Origin: a virus
Virus record (IMG/VR): IMGVR_UViG_3300025732_000291
Span: 1-22,288 of that record
Length of the DNA stretch: 22,288 nucleotides
Strand: one strand, 5' to 3'
A program made the position numbers and the translations under genes. This document shows, one piece after another, positions 8,501 through 17,000 of this stretch (position 1 is its first letter; every line of letters begins with the position of its first letter). The notes beneath the pieces are model-generated. The model was not told where the DNA came from, made no database searches, and worked only from the letters and a program-made list of their open reading frames with translations.

Positions 8501-9533
8501 ACCTATTGGACCAACATCTTTTCAAAATTTCGGAGAATTATTAGGGTTAGCAATAAATTATAAATTAGATACTTTTGATTGGCCGAATAAAAAATTTTTT
8601 AATATAAATACATTCTTTAAAAATAATGGTTTTTCTTTAGGTGGTGGATTTAAACAAAGTCTTAATGGTGATATTGTTCAATTAATATCAATAAATTCAG
8701 AAGTTGGTATAGAGGAATTTGATCTTCAAAATGGTAAATACTTAGGTTATAGTTATCAATTATTGGACCCAGAGTGTTATCCACAAGTGTTTAAATTAAA
8801 TACAAGTGTTTGGGGTCCGACACCAATAACTCTTGATTATGACGAAGATGGTGTAAGGCAAAGATTATGTTTAAATCAAGGGGCACATATTGATTATAAT
8901 GGTGATTTTGTAAATGGAAGATTAAGTGAATCGGCTCAACTTGTACCATTTTATTTATGGGATAAAAAAGGAACGGGATTTGGTCCATATAATGATGACA
9001 CAAAAGATGACCAATCTTGGGATTATGGAAACATTGAGGTACAACCATTGCAAGGTATGACTTATGGTTATAACATTTCAGGAGTACCTAATGTGTATGC
9101 CGACAAATATTTATTACCCCCAATAACATATACATTTTCAGGTTTAACTATCTCAAGTGGTAATTTAACTAATGATTTACCTTTTGATGTTATTTCGGAA
9201 GTAGGAATAGATGATCACGCAAATTATAATAATCAATATCCAGGTTTCACTTACTTATTTGTAACCGCGGGATCACAATTAAATCCAACAAATGGTTTCC
9301 TATATGTAAGATATGGTGCGGCCGGCACAGATGGTGTTGTTGGATGGGAAAAAACTACTTGGGATGTCAATACGGATTTTGTTATAAAAAGGACTCAAGA
9401 TTATTATAGTGGTAATAAACAAATCTTATCAACTCCATTTTTATTTTATTTTGGATTAAGACCTGGTAAAACTGGTTTAGATAGATTTATTGAAAGATTT
9501 GGTCCGACAGGGGCGTTTCAAAATGTAGATTAA
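5553..9533 (+). CDS. large virion protein with a transthyretin-like N-terminal domain (putative baseplate)
   Basis: The 1326-residue product is probably a baseplate component, judged by its place between wedge genes. Residues ~43-72 (VVVGRITANNGYGVPNARV) and ~142-178 (VKTNASGDFMIWGVPLG) look like two halves of a carboxypeptidase-regulatory/transthyretin-like beta sandwich, interrupted by ~70 residues. Residues 486-522 are strikingly hydrophobic (NLLISEILLFVEHVLNIV and TLIRVIITVGCAI) for a virion protein of this kind. A Ser/Thr-rich region (~590-770, starting CTVGTLTIKRTSSS) looks inserted. A conserved-looking core follows from ~residue 805 (FYFSNNSRSYPLPKEW), and the C terminus ends with FYFGLRPGKTGLDRF. 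More than 20 Cys are spread along the chain, with a CDEC-type cluster near residue 555. I do not recognise the whole protein. Its stop overlaps the next start (TAATG). Confidence 0.75.
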   Translation: MQKHRIYTDIGKDQKITVEIKQEYDILEILSLKFTQEDLYSSFCGDYGVVVGRITANNGYGVPNARVSIFIPLSDNDVDDPVISSLYPYKNINDKNDENYRYNLLPARKQHGGHTPTGTFFDQLDITTREEVLEVFDKYYKYTVKTNASGDFMIWGVPLGDQTIHVDVDLSDIGCFSLRPDDFFRLGYGVDQFDTTYSFKSSSDLDSLPQIISFRKTIEVYPFWGNLDICEIGISRVDFDLSDAGVNIQPVAYIIGGTFTEGGKHTINKNCRPRRKMGRKCSLITQTGLVEKIRFTPKIDTNNRPILEEVLPYEDIDEDGSFIFPVEMNMDYLITNEFGENEYSNDPNKGIPTSGIYRFRFSLKNGSLGKKRTVGSYLVPNIKEYLNDSTKSYAWSLNFEDYPQDAQSEILNNINGFYYPQDYFYRFSYNKVYTISSFQQATFKDNFLPRPSFHSIKEILPPEEEDCSDSVNPFPINFGYRNWTFNLLISEILLFVEHVLNIVKLGFMNTLIRVIITVGCAIDVRPIRKVAASFKRFGFDMMESGQKKLYLLSYPDCDECTGEDELSSYPSDQMGESSVPKEYCTVGTLTIKRTSSSTSNTYTNGVNANISVSFSLSTNGDCVSCSEIGFIQASGFIWDDFVTYQTQYVLLSDRVDGPIVLSGTSSSYISGSIGSETFYDADEVISDNLTYNFDIYYYFTSTAQTTPTSCAVVTSAAPITTLLEEGCNIYDTPYNENNCSLYVLTTGTTMDPDTPGFGDSPYGVWGDGTGSAYVSATARAGCQDIIGTVISDLGSYSYCTSSKKGTPDIFYFSNNSRSYPLPKEWQGNRIKQTKSGMSEFRDGVFYIVPGSQTNPRLMQILREYRVRKRVTKLFCGGIVNYVFMDNWLSGSFYFFPFKAKKGKYCSNIVRYIQNHDTYYYRSTLYDSTSNSWGLPMSIFSGTSTNTKLRIGRPTTFVDLGPRDEFIKEICTDPSLDVNCSVSRPIGPTSFQNFGELLGLAINYKLDTFDWPNKKFFNINTFFKNNGFSLGGGFKQSLNGDIVQLISINSEVGIEEFDLQNGKYLGYSYQLLDPECYPQVFKLNTSVWGPTPITLDYDEDGVRQRLCLNQGAHIDYNGDFVNGRLSESAQLVPFYLWDKKGTGFGPYNDDTKDDQSWDYGNIEVQPLQGMTYGYNISGVPNVYADKYLLPPITYTFSGLTISSGNLTNDLPFDVISEVGIDDHANYNNQYPGFTYLFVTAGSQLNPTNGFLYVRYGAAGTDGVVGWEKTTWDVNTDFVIKRTQDYYSGNKQILSTPFLFYFGLRPGKTGLDRFIERFGPTGAFQNVD
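7830..7850 (+). repeat. perfect short inverted repeat inside the 1326-residue gene
   Basis: TCCCCATAC at 7830-7838 is followed by a 3-base loop and its exact complement GTATGGGGA at 7842-7850. It is unusually GC-rich for this gene, lies in the codons for a SPYGVWGD stretch and is not followed by a T tract. A chance match of a beta-hairpin-coding sequence is possible. Confidence 0.4.
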
Positions 9534-11332
9534 TGGAAAAGAAAAAAATTATTTTACCGACTTTAAAATTTGATGGTGCACCTGATGAAAATCTATCTGT
9601 TAATTTAAAACTTAATAATAATGAATCGTTATTAAGACAAGGTGATAGAGACGTTATTTTAAATATTGCCGATCAATTTAATCAAGAAAGAAATGATTGT
9701 AAAAATTATAGGATATATGGTAAAATAAAAATGGTCTTTAGAAATCTTTATTCTGGAACCACTTCATTTGGTCCATTAAAAAGAAATCTTCATTTAGTTG
9801 GGGATGGATCACAAAGAGTTAGTGGGACAACAAGTCTTTATGATGGCTATTTACCATATAATGAATTTGCTTTTTTAAGGAATGATGTTTTTAGGGAAAA
9901 AAACGAACCATTATCTGGATCAACACCAGGTTTATTTACACAAAATATTTCAATAGAATCAGGTTATACACAGTATCAAATAATAACATCAGCAGATGCT
10001 CCTTACTGGAATTGGAATGTCTTTTTAACATACGTTTATAGTGGGGATACAAATTTTCCTATGAAATATACATTGACTGGTGGAACATCAATTTCATTTA
10101 ATTCAGGTGATGGTATACCATTTAGGGTTAGTGATAATGGAAAATATTATACATTCACGTCACCTGTTGAACATGGTATGAATTCCGGCAACTACATTGT
10201 GATAAGTGGAGGTTCATTTGACAATTCGGTTTCATTATCTAACAGAACTTTCAATATCGCATCTGTCGGAAACGAAATTTACAATTCTGAAAAATATGTT
10301 GTTAATGTTTTAAAATCGGAAGTTCCGAGTGGATCAACTTTTGGAAGTATTGTATTGGGTAAAAGATGTTTAGATATTTCAAGTGTAGGAGAATCAACAT
10401 CTTTTTATTATGTTCAAAAACATAGAACACTAACAAGTGATCAAGGATATATTTTAGATAAATTAGGTTTTGAAAATCCGATATGGGAAGACGAAAAAAA
10501 ATTATTATTTGAGAATAGTGAAAGAGAACAAGATTTTTTGGTACAGAAAAATAGAATGGAGAGTGTTTTATTTTCATTTAAAAATCCTTTCACACTTACG
10601 GGTATAACAAATAATTTTGGTTACACACCAACTGATGTTTACGTATCAATAATTTTTAGAAATAGAAATGGATATTTTGAATATCCACCAAAAGTTGGTT
10701 ATAAATTTCATTTACACGACAGTTGGATAGATGATCATTTTAATGGAAATGCCACTTTAGAAACAGAATTAACATCTACTTCTTTTACTGTAAGTGGTAT
10801 AACATTTAATAGTGGGAATACTATTCCAATCGATACGATTTTAACTGGTGCTTTCGTTGAATATAATAAATCAGAAATAAAAGAAAGGGTCATAAGTGAA
10901 TCTTTTCATAAAATATCAAATAGACCAACTTATTTAGGTGTACCAGGTGTTTTTGATCACGATCAAAATAATCCATTTTATTATAGTGGAGCAGCCCAAA
11001 CAAACTTAGTTGGTTTATTATATCAACCACATTACAGAGTTAAATTAAGGGAATTATCACCATATGTAGAAATACACGATACTAATAACATTTATAATTT
11101 ACCTGAAAATGTTATTTATGATGAATACGAAAAAGTGTGGAAATGGAGAGATTTATATGATCACGGTTATATTGATCCTGATGGTTTTGGAACAAACTTT
11201 CCATTTTTAAATAATTGTCATTATGTACACTCTGATATAAATTTTTATATTAAAAATGAATTACTATATAAAAACAAGAGAGATGGTGTACGTAAGTTTA
11301 AAAACATAAATGAAGACAAAATTGATTGTTAA
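9533..11332 (+). CDS. unrecognised virion protein, 599 residues (putative baseplate)
   Basis: The start ATG shares its A with the stop of the 1326-residue gene (TAATG), so re-initiation by the terminating ribosome is likely. I do not recognise a family. The sequence is rich in Ser, Thr, Gly, Asn and aromatic residues with regular beta-strand spacing, as in phage tail proteins. A sub-domain at ~197-262 (YYTFTSPVEHGMNSGNYIVI ending near a YNSEKYVVNVL stretch) resembles small beta domains of virion proteins. A longer segment at ~295-410 (FYYVQKHRTLTSDQGYILDK, then NRMESVLFSFKNPFTLTGIT, then WIDDHFNG) looks compact and well ordered. The C terminus is charged. There is no signal peptide, and the start gives a Lys-rich MEKKKIILPTLKFDG. 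From its position it probably attaches to the wedge next to the 1326-residue protein, which is inference. Confidence 0.68.
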   Translation: MEKKKIILPTLKFDGAPDENLSVNLKLNNNESLLRQGDRDVILNIADQFNQERNDCKNYRIYGKIKMVFRNLYSGTTSFGPLKRNLHLVGDGSQRVSGTTSLYDGYLPYNEFAFLRNDVFREKNEPLSGSTPGLFTQNISIESGYTQYQIITSADAPYWNWNVFLTYVYSGDTNFPMKYTLTGGTSISFNSGDGIPFRVSDNGKYYTFTSPVEHGMNSGNYIVISGGSFDNSVSLSNRTFNIASVGNEIYNSEKYVVNVLKSEVPSGSTFGSIVLGKRCLDISSVGESTSFYYVQKHRTLTSDQGYILDKLGFENPIWEDEKKLLFENSEREQDFLVQKNRMESVLFSFKNPFTLTGITNNFGYTPTDVYVSIIFRNRNGYFEYPPKVGYKFHLHDSWIDDHFNGNATLETELTSTSFTVSGITFNSGNTIPIDTILTGAFVEYNKSEIKERVISESFHKISNRPTYLGVPGVFDHDQNNPFYYSGAAQTNLVGLLYQPHYRVKLRELSPYVEIHDTNNIYNLPENVIYDEYEKVWKWRDLYDHGYIDPDGFGTNFPFLNNCHYVHSDINFYIKNELLYKNKRDGVRKFKNINEDKIDC

Positions 11333-12135
11333 TGGAAATTTTACGTAACGGTGAAAATAATAACATTCTACTAAATCAAGAATTACATTTTAGAACCGAC
11401 GCAGGATGGCAAGAGAATTGTGAGGAATTAGAAAAAGAAACTCTAAAAGAAATTATCAACCCTATTGATAATTACGAAACAATACGATATATCCATAAAA
11501 ATTATTTAATGCCGTCCAATACGTCATTTACACAAAACGACATATGGTTTTATTTTTATTTTTATAATATAACAGGACAAACATTTAATGATGGTTTAGA
11601 TTATAATCATATTGGATTAACTTATAGTGAAAATGCTAGAATGTTAAAACAAACTACCGAAAGTTTTTTTAGGTTAGAATTTTATAAAACACCAAACGAT
11701 GAACCACCAGATAAAATAAATAGAAAATTTGTTTTTGCAAGAACATTGGCACTACCATTAGGAGAAAAATATTTTTATGCACCAATAAATGATTACATAT
11801 TTCTTCCTGTTTTTACCGGATCGAATTACAGAAATAAAGAAAATATGTATTTGTTTTGGTTTATTGATGATAGTGCAATAATAGAACCATATTTGACTGG
11901 TAACACTTTTTGGATGACTGCCAGATTTTTTAATTCAAAAGACGGTACAATATTAAATTTTATGAATTCACCTATGCCACCTAATAGTAATTTCAGAGAA
12001 GACAGAGATATGTATTATAAAGTGGTAATTGATAGGAGTGATTATTCATACACAGTTTATAGATATGACGGTACTCAAGGAACTAGAATTGGTGAAAGTG
12101 ATGATCCGATAAAATTTTATGAATTAATAAATTAA
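11332..12135 (+). CDS. unrecognised virion protein, 267 residues (putative baseplate)
   Basis: I set the start at ATG 11332, which overlaps the preceding stop as TAATG, exactly as at 9533 and 14007. An in-frame TTG two codons earlier is unnecessary. The product begins MEILRNGENNNILLNQELHF and contains many aromatic residues (IWFYFYFYNITG at ~67-78, FWFIDD, FWMTARFF), consistent with packed beta sheets. I recognise no family, signal peptide or catalytic motif. The acidic N-terminal part (NCEELEKETLKEII) may form a helix. It lies in the middle of a co-translated run of four genes (5553-13047), so a structural role in the same sub-complex is the simplest reading. It could also be an assembly chaperone, but the composition resembles the neighbouring virion proteins. 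Confidence 0.65.
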   Translation: MEILRNGENNNILLNQELHFRTDAGWQENCEELEKETLKEIINPIDNYETIRYIHKNYLMPSNTSFTQNDIWFYFYFYNITGQTFNDGLDYNHIGLTYSENARMLKQTTESFFRLEFYKTPNDEPPDKINRKFVFARTLALPLGEKYFYAPINDYIFLPVFTGSNYRNKENMYLFWFIDDSAIIEPYLTGNTFWMTARFFNSKDGTILNFMNSPMPPNSNFREDRDMYYKVVIDRSDYSYTVYRYDGTQGTRIGESDDPIKFYELIN

Positions 12136-13047
12136 ATGAATAAAACGAAATATCAAATTTTGAGAACACAAACTGGAATAACCTACGCGGTTCCAGTTTT
12201 TTTAGAAACATCCGTCGATGAACTTGGTGTTATGGTTGGTTTTGATGGTGATATATCTCAAGTTTTTGAATTTTGTAATTTCACATATACACAGACAGGG
12301 AATACCGTACAATTATATAATAGTGTAAATATTGAGGGATTTAAACAAAATGTTAGGGCGGTATTCACAATTGAGTGGGGCGATGGTACAACAAGTGATT
12401 TCCCAATTCACACTGGCAATACATTATCAACAATACAAAAAACATATACCACAAATGGTAATTATACCATAACGATATCATTATTGTCACCTTGGACAGT
12501 TGAAGTTTTATCAAAAATAGTAACAATACCTAGATTTACATCTATACCTAATGATGTTGGTAATTTCAATGGGTTTACCATACCATATACCAATTTAATA
12601 GGATCTATAGATTATTTAAATAATTTGGATTATACTAACAATACAGGATATACAAATTTCACATATGCCGCAATTGGAGGAAGTAGAATCATAGAAAAAA
12701 AATTATATGGGGTAAATCAGTATAGTGGAGTTACTGTTGTTACCACATTAAATAATATATATTCAGGTTACACAATCGATGGTATCGAATATAGAGATTA
12801 TTCTGATGGTTATACTATGATAATTGGGACAACGTCGGGATATACTAAGGAAGAAGTTTTTAATAATTTAATAACCAGAAATGAACATTTTATTGGTTTT
12901 ATTGATGAGCCAACCATATATTCAGACATTTTTGTTGAGAGAGGTAAATTATCAGTTATGGAAAATAATTTTAGATTAAACGAAATAGACAATATAGGAG
13001 AATTAAGTATATATGGAAATGGATTTTATAAGATTCAAAATCAATAA
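12136..13047 (+). CDS. virion protein with a PKD-like domain, 303 residues
   Basis: The ATG follows the preceding stop directly (TAAATG). Residues ~65-118 contain a PKD-type signature: FTIEWGDGTTSDFP, with Trp81-Gly-Asp-Gly in the usual place, then KTYTTNGNYTITISL, the closing strand of that fold. PKD domains are Ig-like beta sandwiches used as spacers or protein-binding modules, often on extracellular proteins. The rest is beta-rich with many Tyr, Asn and Thr residues. The C-terminal 50 residues (FIGFIDEPTIYSDIFVERG, then NEIDNIGELSIYGNGFYKI) look like a well-defined separate unit, perhaps the part that docks to the baseplate. I do not know the full-length family. A 39-base AT-rich gap follows, marking the end of this translational block. 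Confidence 0.7.
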   Translation: MNKTKYQILRTQTGITYAVPVFLETSVDELGVMVGFDGDISQVFEFCNFTYTQTGNTVQLYNSVNIEGFKQNVRAVFTIEWGDGTTSDFPIHTGNTLSTIQKTYTTNGNYTITISLLSPWTVEVLSKIVTIPRFTSIPNDVGNFNGFTIPYTNLIGSIDYLNNLDYTNNTGYTNFTYAAIGGSRIIEKKLYGVNQYSGVTVVTTLNNIYSGYTIDGIEYRDYSDGYTMIIGTTSGYTKEEVFNNLITRNEHFIGFIDEPTIYSDIFVERGKLSVMENNFRLNEIDNIGELSIYGNGFYKIQNQ

Positions 13048-13052
13048 AATTA

Positions 13053-13060
13053 TATTTATA
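13053..13060 (+). promoter_or_regulatory. TATTTATA motif in the gap before the 306-residue protein gene
   Basis: Third gap copy of TATTTATA, 26 bases before ATG 13087. It overlaps a 10-base direct repeat TTTATAAGAT (13025-13034 and 13055-13064) spaced 30 bases apart. Role uncertain. Confidence 0.2.
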
Positions 13061-13086
13061 AGATATAAAAAATAAAAATATAAAAT

Positions 13087-14007
13087 ATGGCGGTAGGATC
13101 ATACGGAATAGTTAGACCATCAGATATTTCACCGGAAGACGTTGAAATTTATTATCATTATGTGGCTAGTAGAAGATTTACAGAAACAGTTACCTTAAAA
13201 AGGTTATCATCTCAAGATGTATTAACTCCTGTATTTCACAATTCGGACACAACTGACGATACTGCTGCGGTAAATAATGAAATTTTAGGTGGTTTATATA
13301 ATCTAAAATTAGATTCTTCCGATTTTTCTGAGTTAGGTATATATACTTTACATATACGACCAAGACAAATAAGAACGACAATTACAGATTGTGGAATTTT
13401 AGCTTCTTTACCTTCAGTTAGAGGGTTAGTTATAGATTTAAGTAATATAGAATCTACTGATAGAAATAAATTTACTCCACAAGGATTGGTTGGTTATAGA
13501 ATTGAATATATAAATCAAACTAATAATAGGAAAATACCTAATTTTTATAGGATAGTTACATCATCTTTTTATTGTACACCTATCGCTTCAAATCTAACTA
13601 ATACCACACAAAAGGCGATTAGATATCAGTATAGTGATCAACCTACTAATTTGATGTTTTTGACTGTAACACCGTCTTCTGCACCAACAAGTAAACCAAA
13701 CACTGTTCCATTTATTGGACAACCCTCACAAAAAATTATTATAACAAATACATTTCTTAATCCAACTACTATTGAAATTGAAATGGTAGAACACGATGCA
13801 TCTACAATAGCACACGCCTTGTATGGTAATCAAACCAAGGCAGTTGCACCAGGTATATATACAATATATGACAATAATAACAATATCTATAGACAATATA
13901 ACTTGTATGAAGTTAAAGACGAATTTAATGAAACGTTATATGAAGTTAGGGAAAGAAAAACAGATATTGACCAAACATTAAATTTTGATAACATCACTAA
14001 TATATAA
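13087..14007 (+). CDS. unrecognised virion protein, 306 residues (putative baseplate)
   Basis: The product begins MAVGSYGIVRPSDISPEDVE and then has YYHYVASRRFTETVTLKRL. I recognise no named family. Predicted structure is mostly beta, with two relatively Cys-poor domains: ~1-115 (ending YTLHIRPRQIRTT) and ~118-250, which includes a VRGLVIDLSNI strand and a PNFYRIVTSSFYC segment. The last ~55 residues (APGIYTIYDNNNNIYRQYNL, then LYEVRERKTDIDQT) may form an extended or coiled tail. The stop overlaps the ATG of the 1407-residue gene in a TAATG junction, so the two are probably made in fixed proportion and bind each other. It could be a connector between the wedge and the large 1407-residue protein, but that is inference from position only. 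Confidence 0.68.
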   Translation: MAVGSYGIVRPSDISPEDVEIYYHYVASRRFTETVTLKRLSSQDVLTPVFHNSDTTDDTAAVNNEILGGLYNLKLDSSDFSELGIYTLHIRPRQIRTTITDCGILASLPSVRGLVIDLSNIESTDRNKFTPQGLVGYRIEYINQTNNRKIPNFYRIVTSSFYCTPIASNLTNTTQKAIRYQYSDQPTNLMFLTVTPSSAPTSKPNTVPFIGQPSQKIIITNTFLNPTTIEIEMVEHDASTIAHALYGNQTKAVAPGIYTIYDNNNNIYRQYNLYEVKDEFNETLYEVRERKTDIDQTLNFDNITNI

Positions 14008-17000
14008 TGGCTAGATATATTGTACCAAGTAAGGCTGCAAGTGGTAAAGACACATTTAGTGATAATTTAGTTGGTAATCAAATTACCAATGGGACTAATG
14101 AATTAACTAATACAAATTTTGAACTTGATAGGGTTATACCTGAAAAAGACGTAAAGAATTTTAAAACAATACCTTTTTCTGAATTTTTAACTTTAGATAC
14201 CATAAGTAAAGAAAAAGATGTTGTTACCACACAATCATCTTATGAATTAGAAAAAGAAATAAAATTTAATAGTGATAAAAATGATACAGGTAAATCCTTA
14301 TTTGGATCTTTATCAAGTAGAATATTAGTTTCATTAAAAAGAATTATTACAAAGTTTCCTGCTGGTTTTCTTATTGAGAAAGAAAATTATGTCAACACAA
14401 ACCCTAATACCGCTTTTAATATATCTTATGACCAAATTACTAATATAACCGATTTTACTTCTGAAGTTTCAAGGATTTTTAATCCTTTGGATGTTAAATT
14501 GATCAGACCAAAAAGTCAAGTTTTACCTGAATCTGAAAACCCAATAAAAGACTTCTATTCATCATATACAAAATATGCAATAGAAATCAGTGGTACAACA
14601 TACGGAATTTTACAATATACAGAACCAAATAATTTTAATCAAGTTTCATTTAAAGTAGGTGGTAATCCATTTAGTGGTTTAACATCTTATTCTGAAAATA
14701 TATTAGTAAGACCAAATAATTCTGTTGTTGAAACATTTTTTGGTGGACTAGATGAAATTGAAAAACAACTACTTGATAGAGAAACAGTACCAATTTATAA
14801 CGCTAGTTTTTATGTTCCAAGAGATAGTTTTGATCAGACAACAAATAATATAATTAAAGTATATTATAATTGGCCGGTATCAAAAGACGGATGGAATATT
14901 CAAGTAACAGGTTCAAAGTATGATTTTTACGTTCAGAATTTAAGTAACATCGCAGATGAGATTGATGATTGGAAATCAAATTTAATTGTTAGATTTTTAA
15001 CTGCACCACAATTATATGAATTTGATACTGATGATAAAAAGGCTGAATCTCTTTTTCAATTATATGGACAAAGTTTTGATAAAGTAAAAAAATATATTGA
15101 TAACATAGCTTATATGAGAAATGTAAGTTATGATTCAATTAATAATTTACCTGATATTTTATTAAAAAATTTAGCAGAAAACTTAGGTTTTTCCACACTT
15201 AAACTATATGATGAAAAAAGTTTAAATGATATTTTATATACAAGACATAATACCAGATATGGTGATACGTCTATTGGAAAAAATATAATTGAGGCTGAGT
15301 ATGAATTCTACAGAAGGTTATTAGTAAACTTGGCCTTTTTATATAAATCAAAAGGTACAAGATCTTCTATAATATTTTTCCTTAAATTTTTAGGAGCGCC
15401 CGAACCATTAATAAGAGTTGATGAACATATATATCGAGTAACGTCATTTCCAAGATCAAATGATTTAGAGACTGATATATTTCAAGCAATACGTGGTAGT
15501 AAAATACTAAGGAGTGCTGTATATGATCCGATTATAAGCGGATATACTATCGTTGAAACCACAGGGTCGACAACTTATACAAGAAGTGGTTATCCAGTAA
15601 AAGAAAACACTAACTTACCAAGAAGAGCATTTGATTCGGTAAGTGATATGTTTTTTGAGAAAGGTGCTGGTTGGTATCAATTAACTGCCGATCATAGATC
15701 AAGAGATATTTTAGATTTAGATAGATCAATATTAACAGGACGAACTAAAGTAATTAAAACAAAAAATAAACAATTTACATATGGTGAAGAATATTTTGAT
15801 GTATTTAGAACATTACCTGGTTTGGATACTGGATTTGGTTTACAAAGTGAAATAGATAATATAAAAGGAACATTTGTTAGTGATGAATCACCATATATTT
15901 TAAATAGAAAAAATATAAGTGTTTACTTATCGGCAAGTAGGGCTATTGACTATGACATTTGGAAAAAATCAAGAGACTTATTATTGGTTTTTGGAACAAA
16001 TACTTTGTATCCTCAAACAGGAACAACATTTGCACAATACCTATCAAATGTAATTCATAGTCAAATAAGAAATTCTCACTTTATTAGATATAAAAAGAAT
16101 TATATCTCTCTTGAAGATGTATATTCTTCTTATATTTCTAATAGTGGTTATACGGCATACAATTTTATTGATTCTCACGAATTCATAAAAAAGATGAGTC
16201 CTTATTGGACCCAAGTAATTGATCAAATAGTTCCTGCAACAACACAATGGACTGGTGGAAATTTAATTGATAATAGTTTATGGCGTAGATCAAAATATCA
16301 ATACAAAATTGGTTGTATCCCTAAAAAAATTACTGAGGAACTTTTTCCCGATTTTGAAGAAACACTTGCCGAAGATTTTGAAACAATGCTCGGAGATCAT
16401 TCTCATTTAAGAGGATTGTTGGCTGTAAGTGGTATCACATATTATCCTGTTATAGAGATTGATGGTGTGGCATATTCTGGTGCGGAATATAAAGTAGAAA
16501 TTTCGGGTACAACAAATACAACAACATCGGCAAAATTATTTGATATTTTCCCACAATCAGGTTGTACCTCAATACCAGAAAATAATGATGATTACTTACC
16601 ATTAATTTGTGATTATAAGTTATATTTAAATCCTGATTTAACAAAAATAAATGAATTATGGGTTGATGCCGTTATTGGTATTATAGATAATTTAATTAAC
16701 GTACCTAATAAATTAATTGATTATACTTTTTCAACAGATAGTAATGGTAATCCAATTTTAAATATCAACGCCATTAAATACAGTGCCAATGACTGTTCTG
16801 TAAATAGATACATTGATTATAGATTTGATACTGAATACAGACCAATTAAATCAGGTTGTACCGAAACAGATGTTTTTACGTATTGTGATGTGTATGCAAA
16901 TGGAACACAAAATTGTAATTTGGTTTCAGATGTATATATTGAACTAAGTGGTATAACGGGTGTTCAAAATGGAGGTACAGGTTGGCCTGTTTATGTATAT

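Noticed and set aside
11326-11331. TTG start two codons before ATG 11332
   Set aside because: The ATG forms the same TAATG junction as two other genes in the block, so it is preferred.
3196-13060. TATTTATA read as the T4 late promoter TATAAATA on the minus strand
   Set aside because: It would transcribe away from every gene in the window, and no minus-strand gene is supported. The match is kept only as a gap motif of unknown role.
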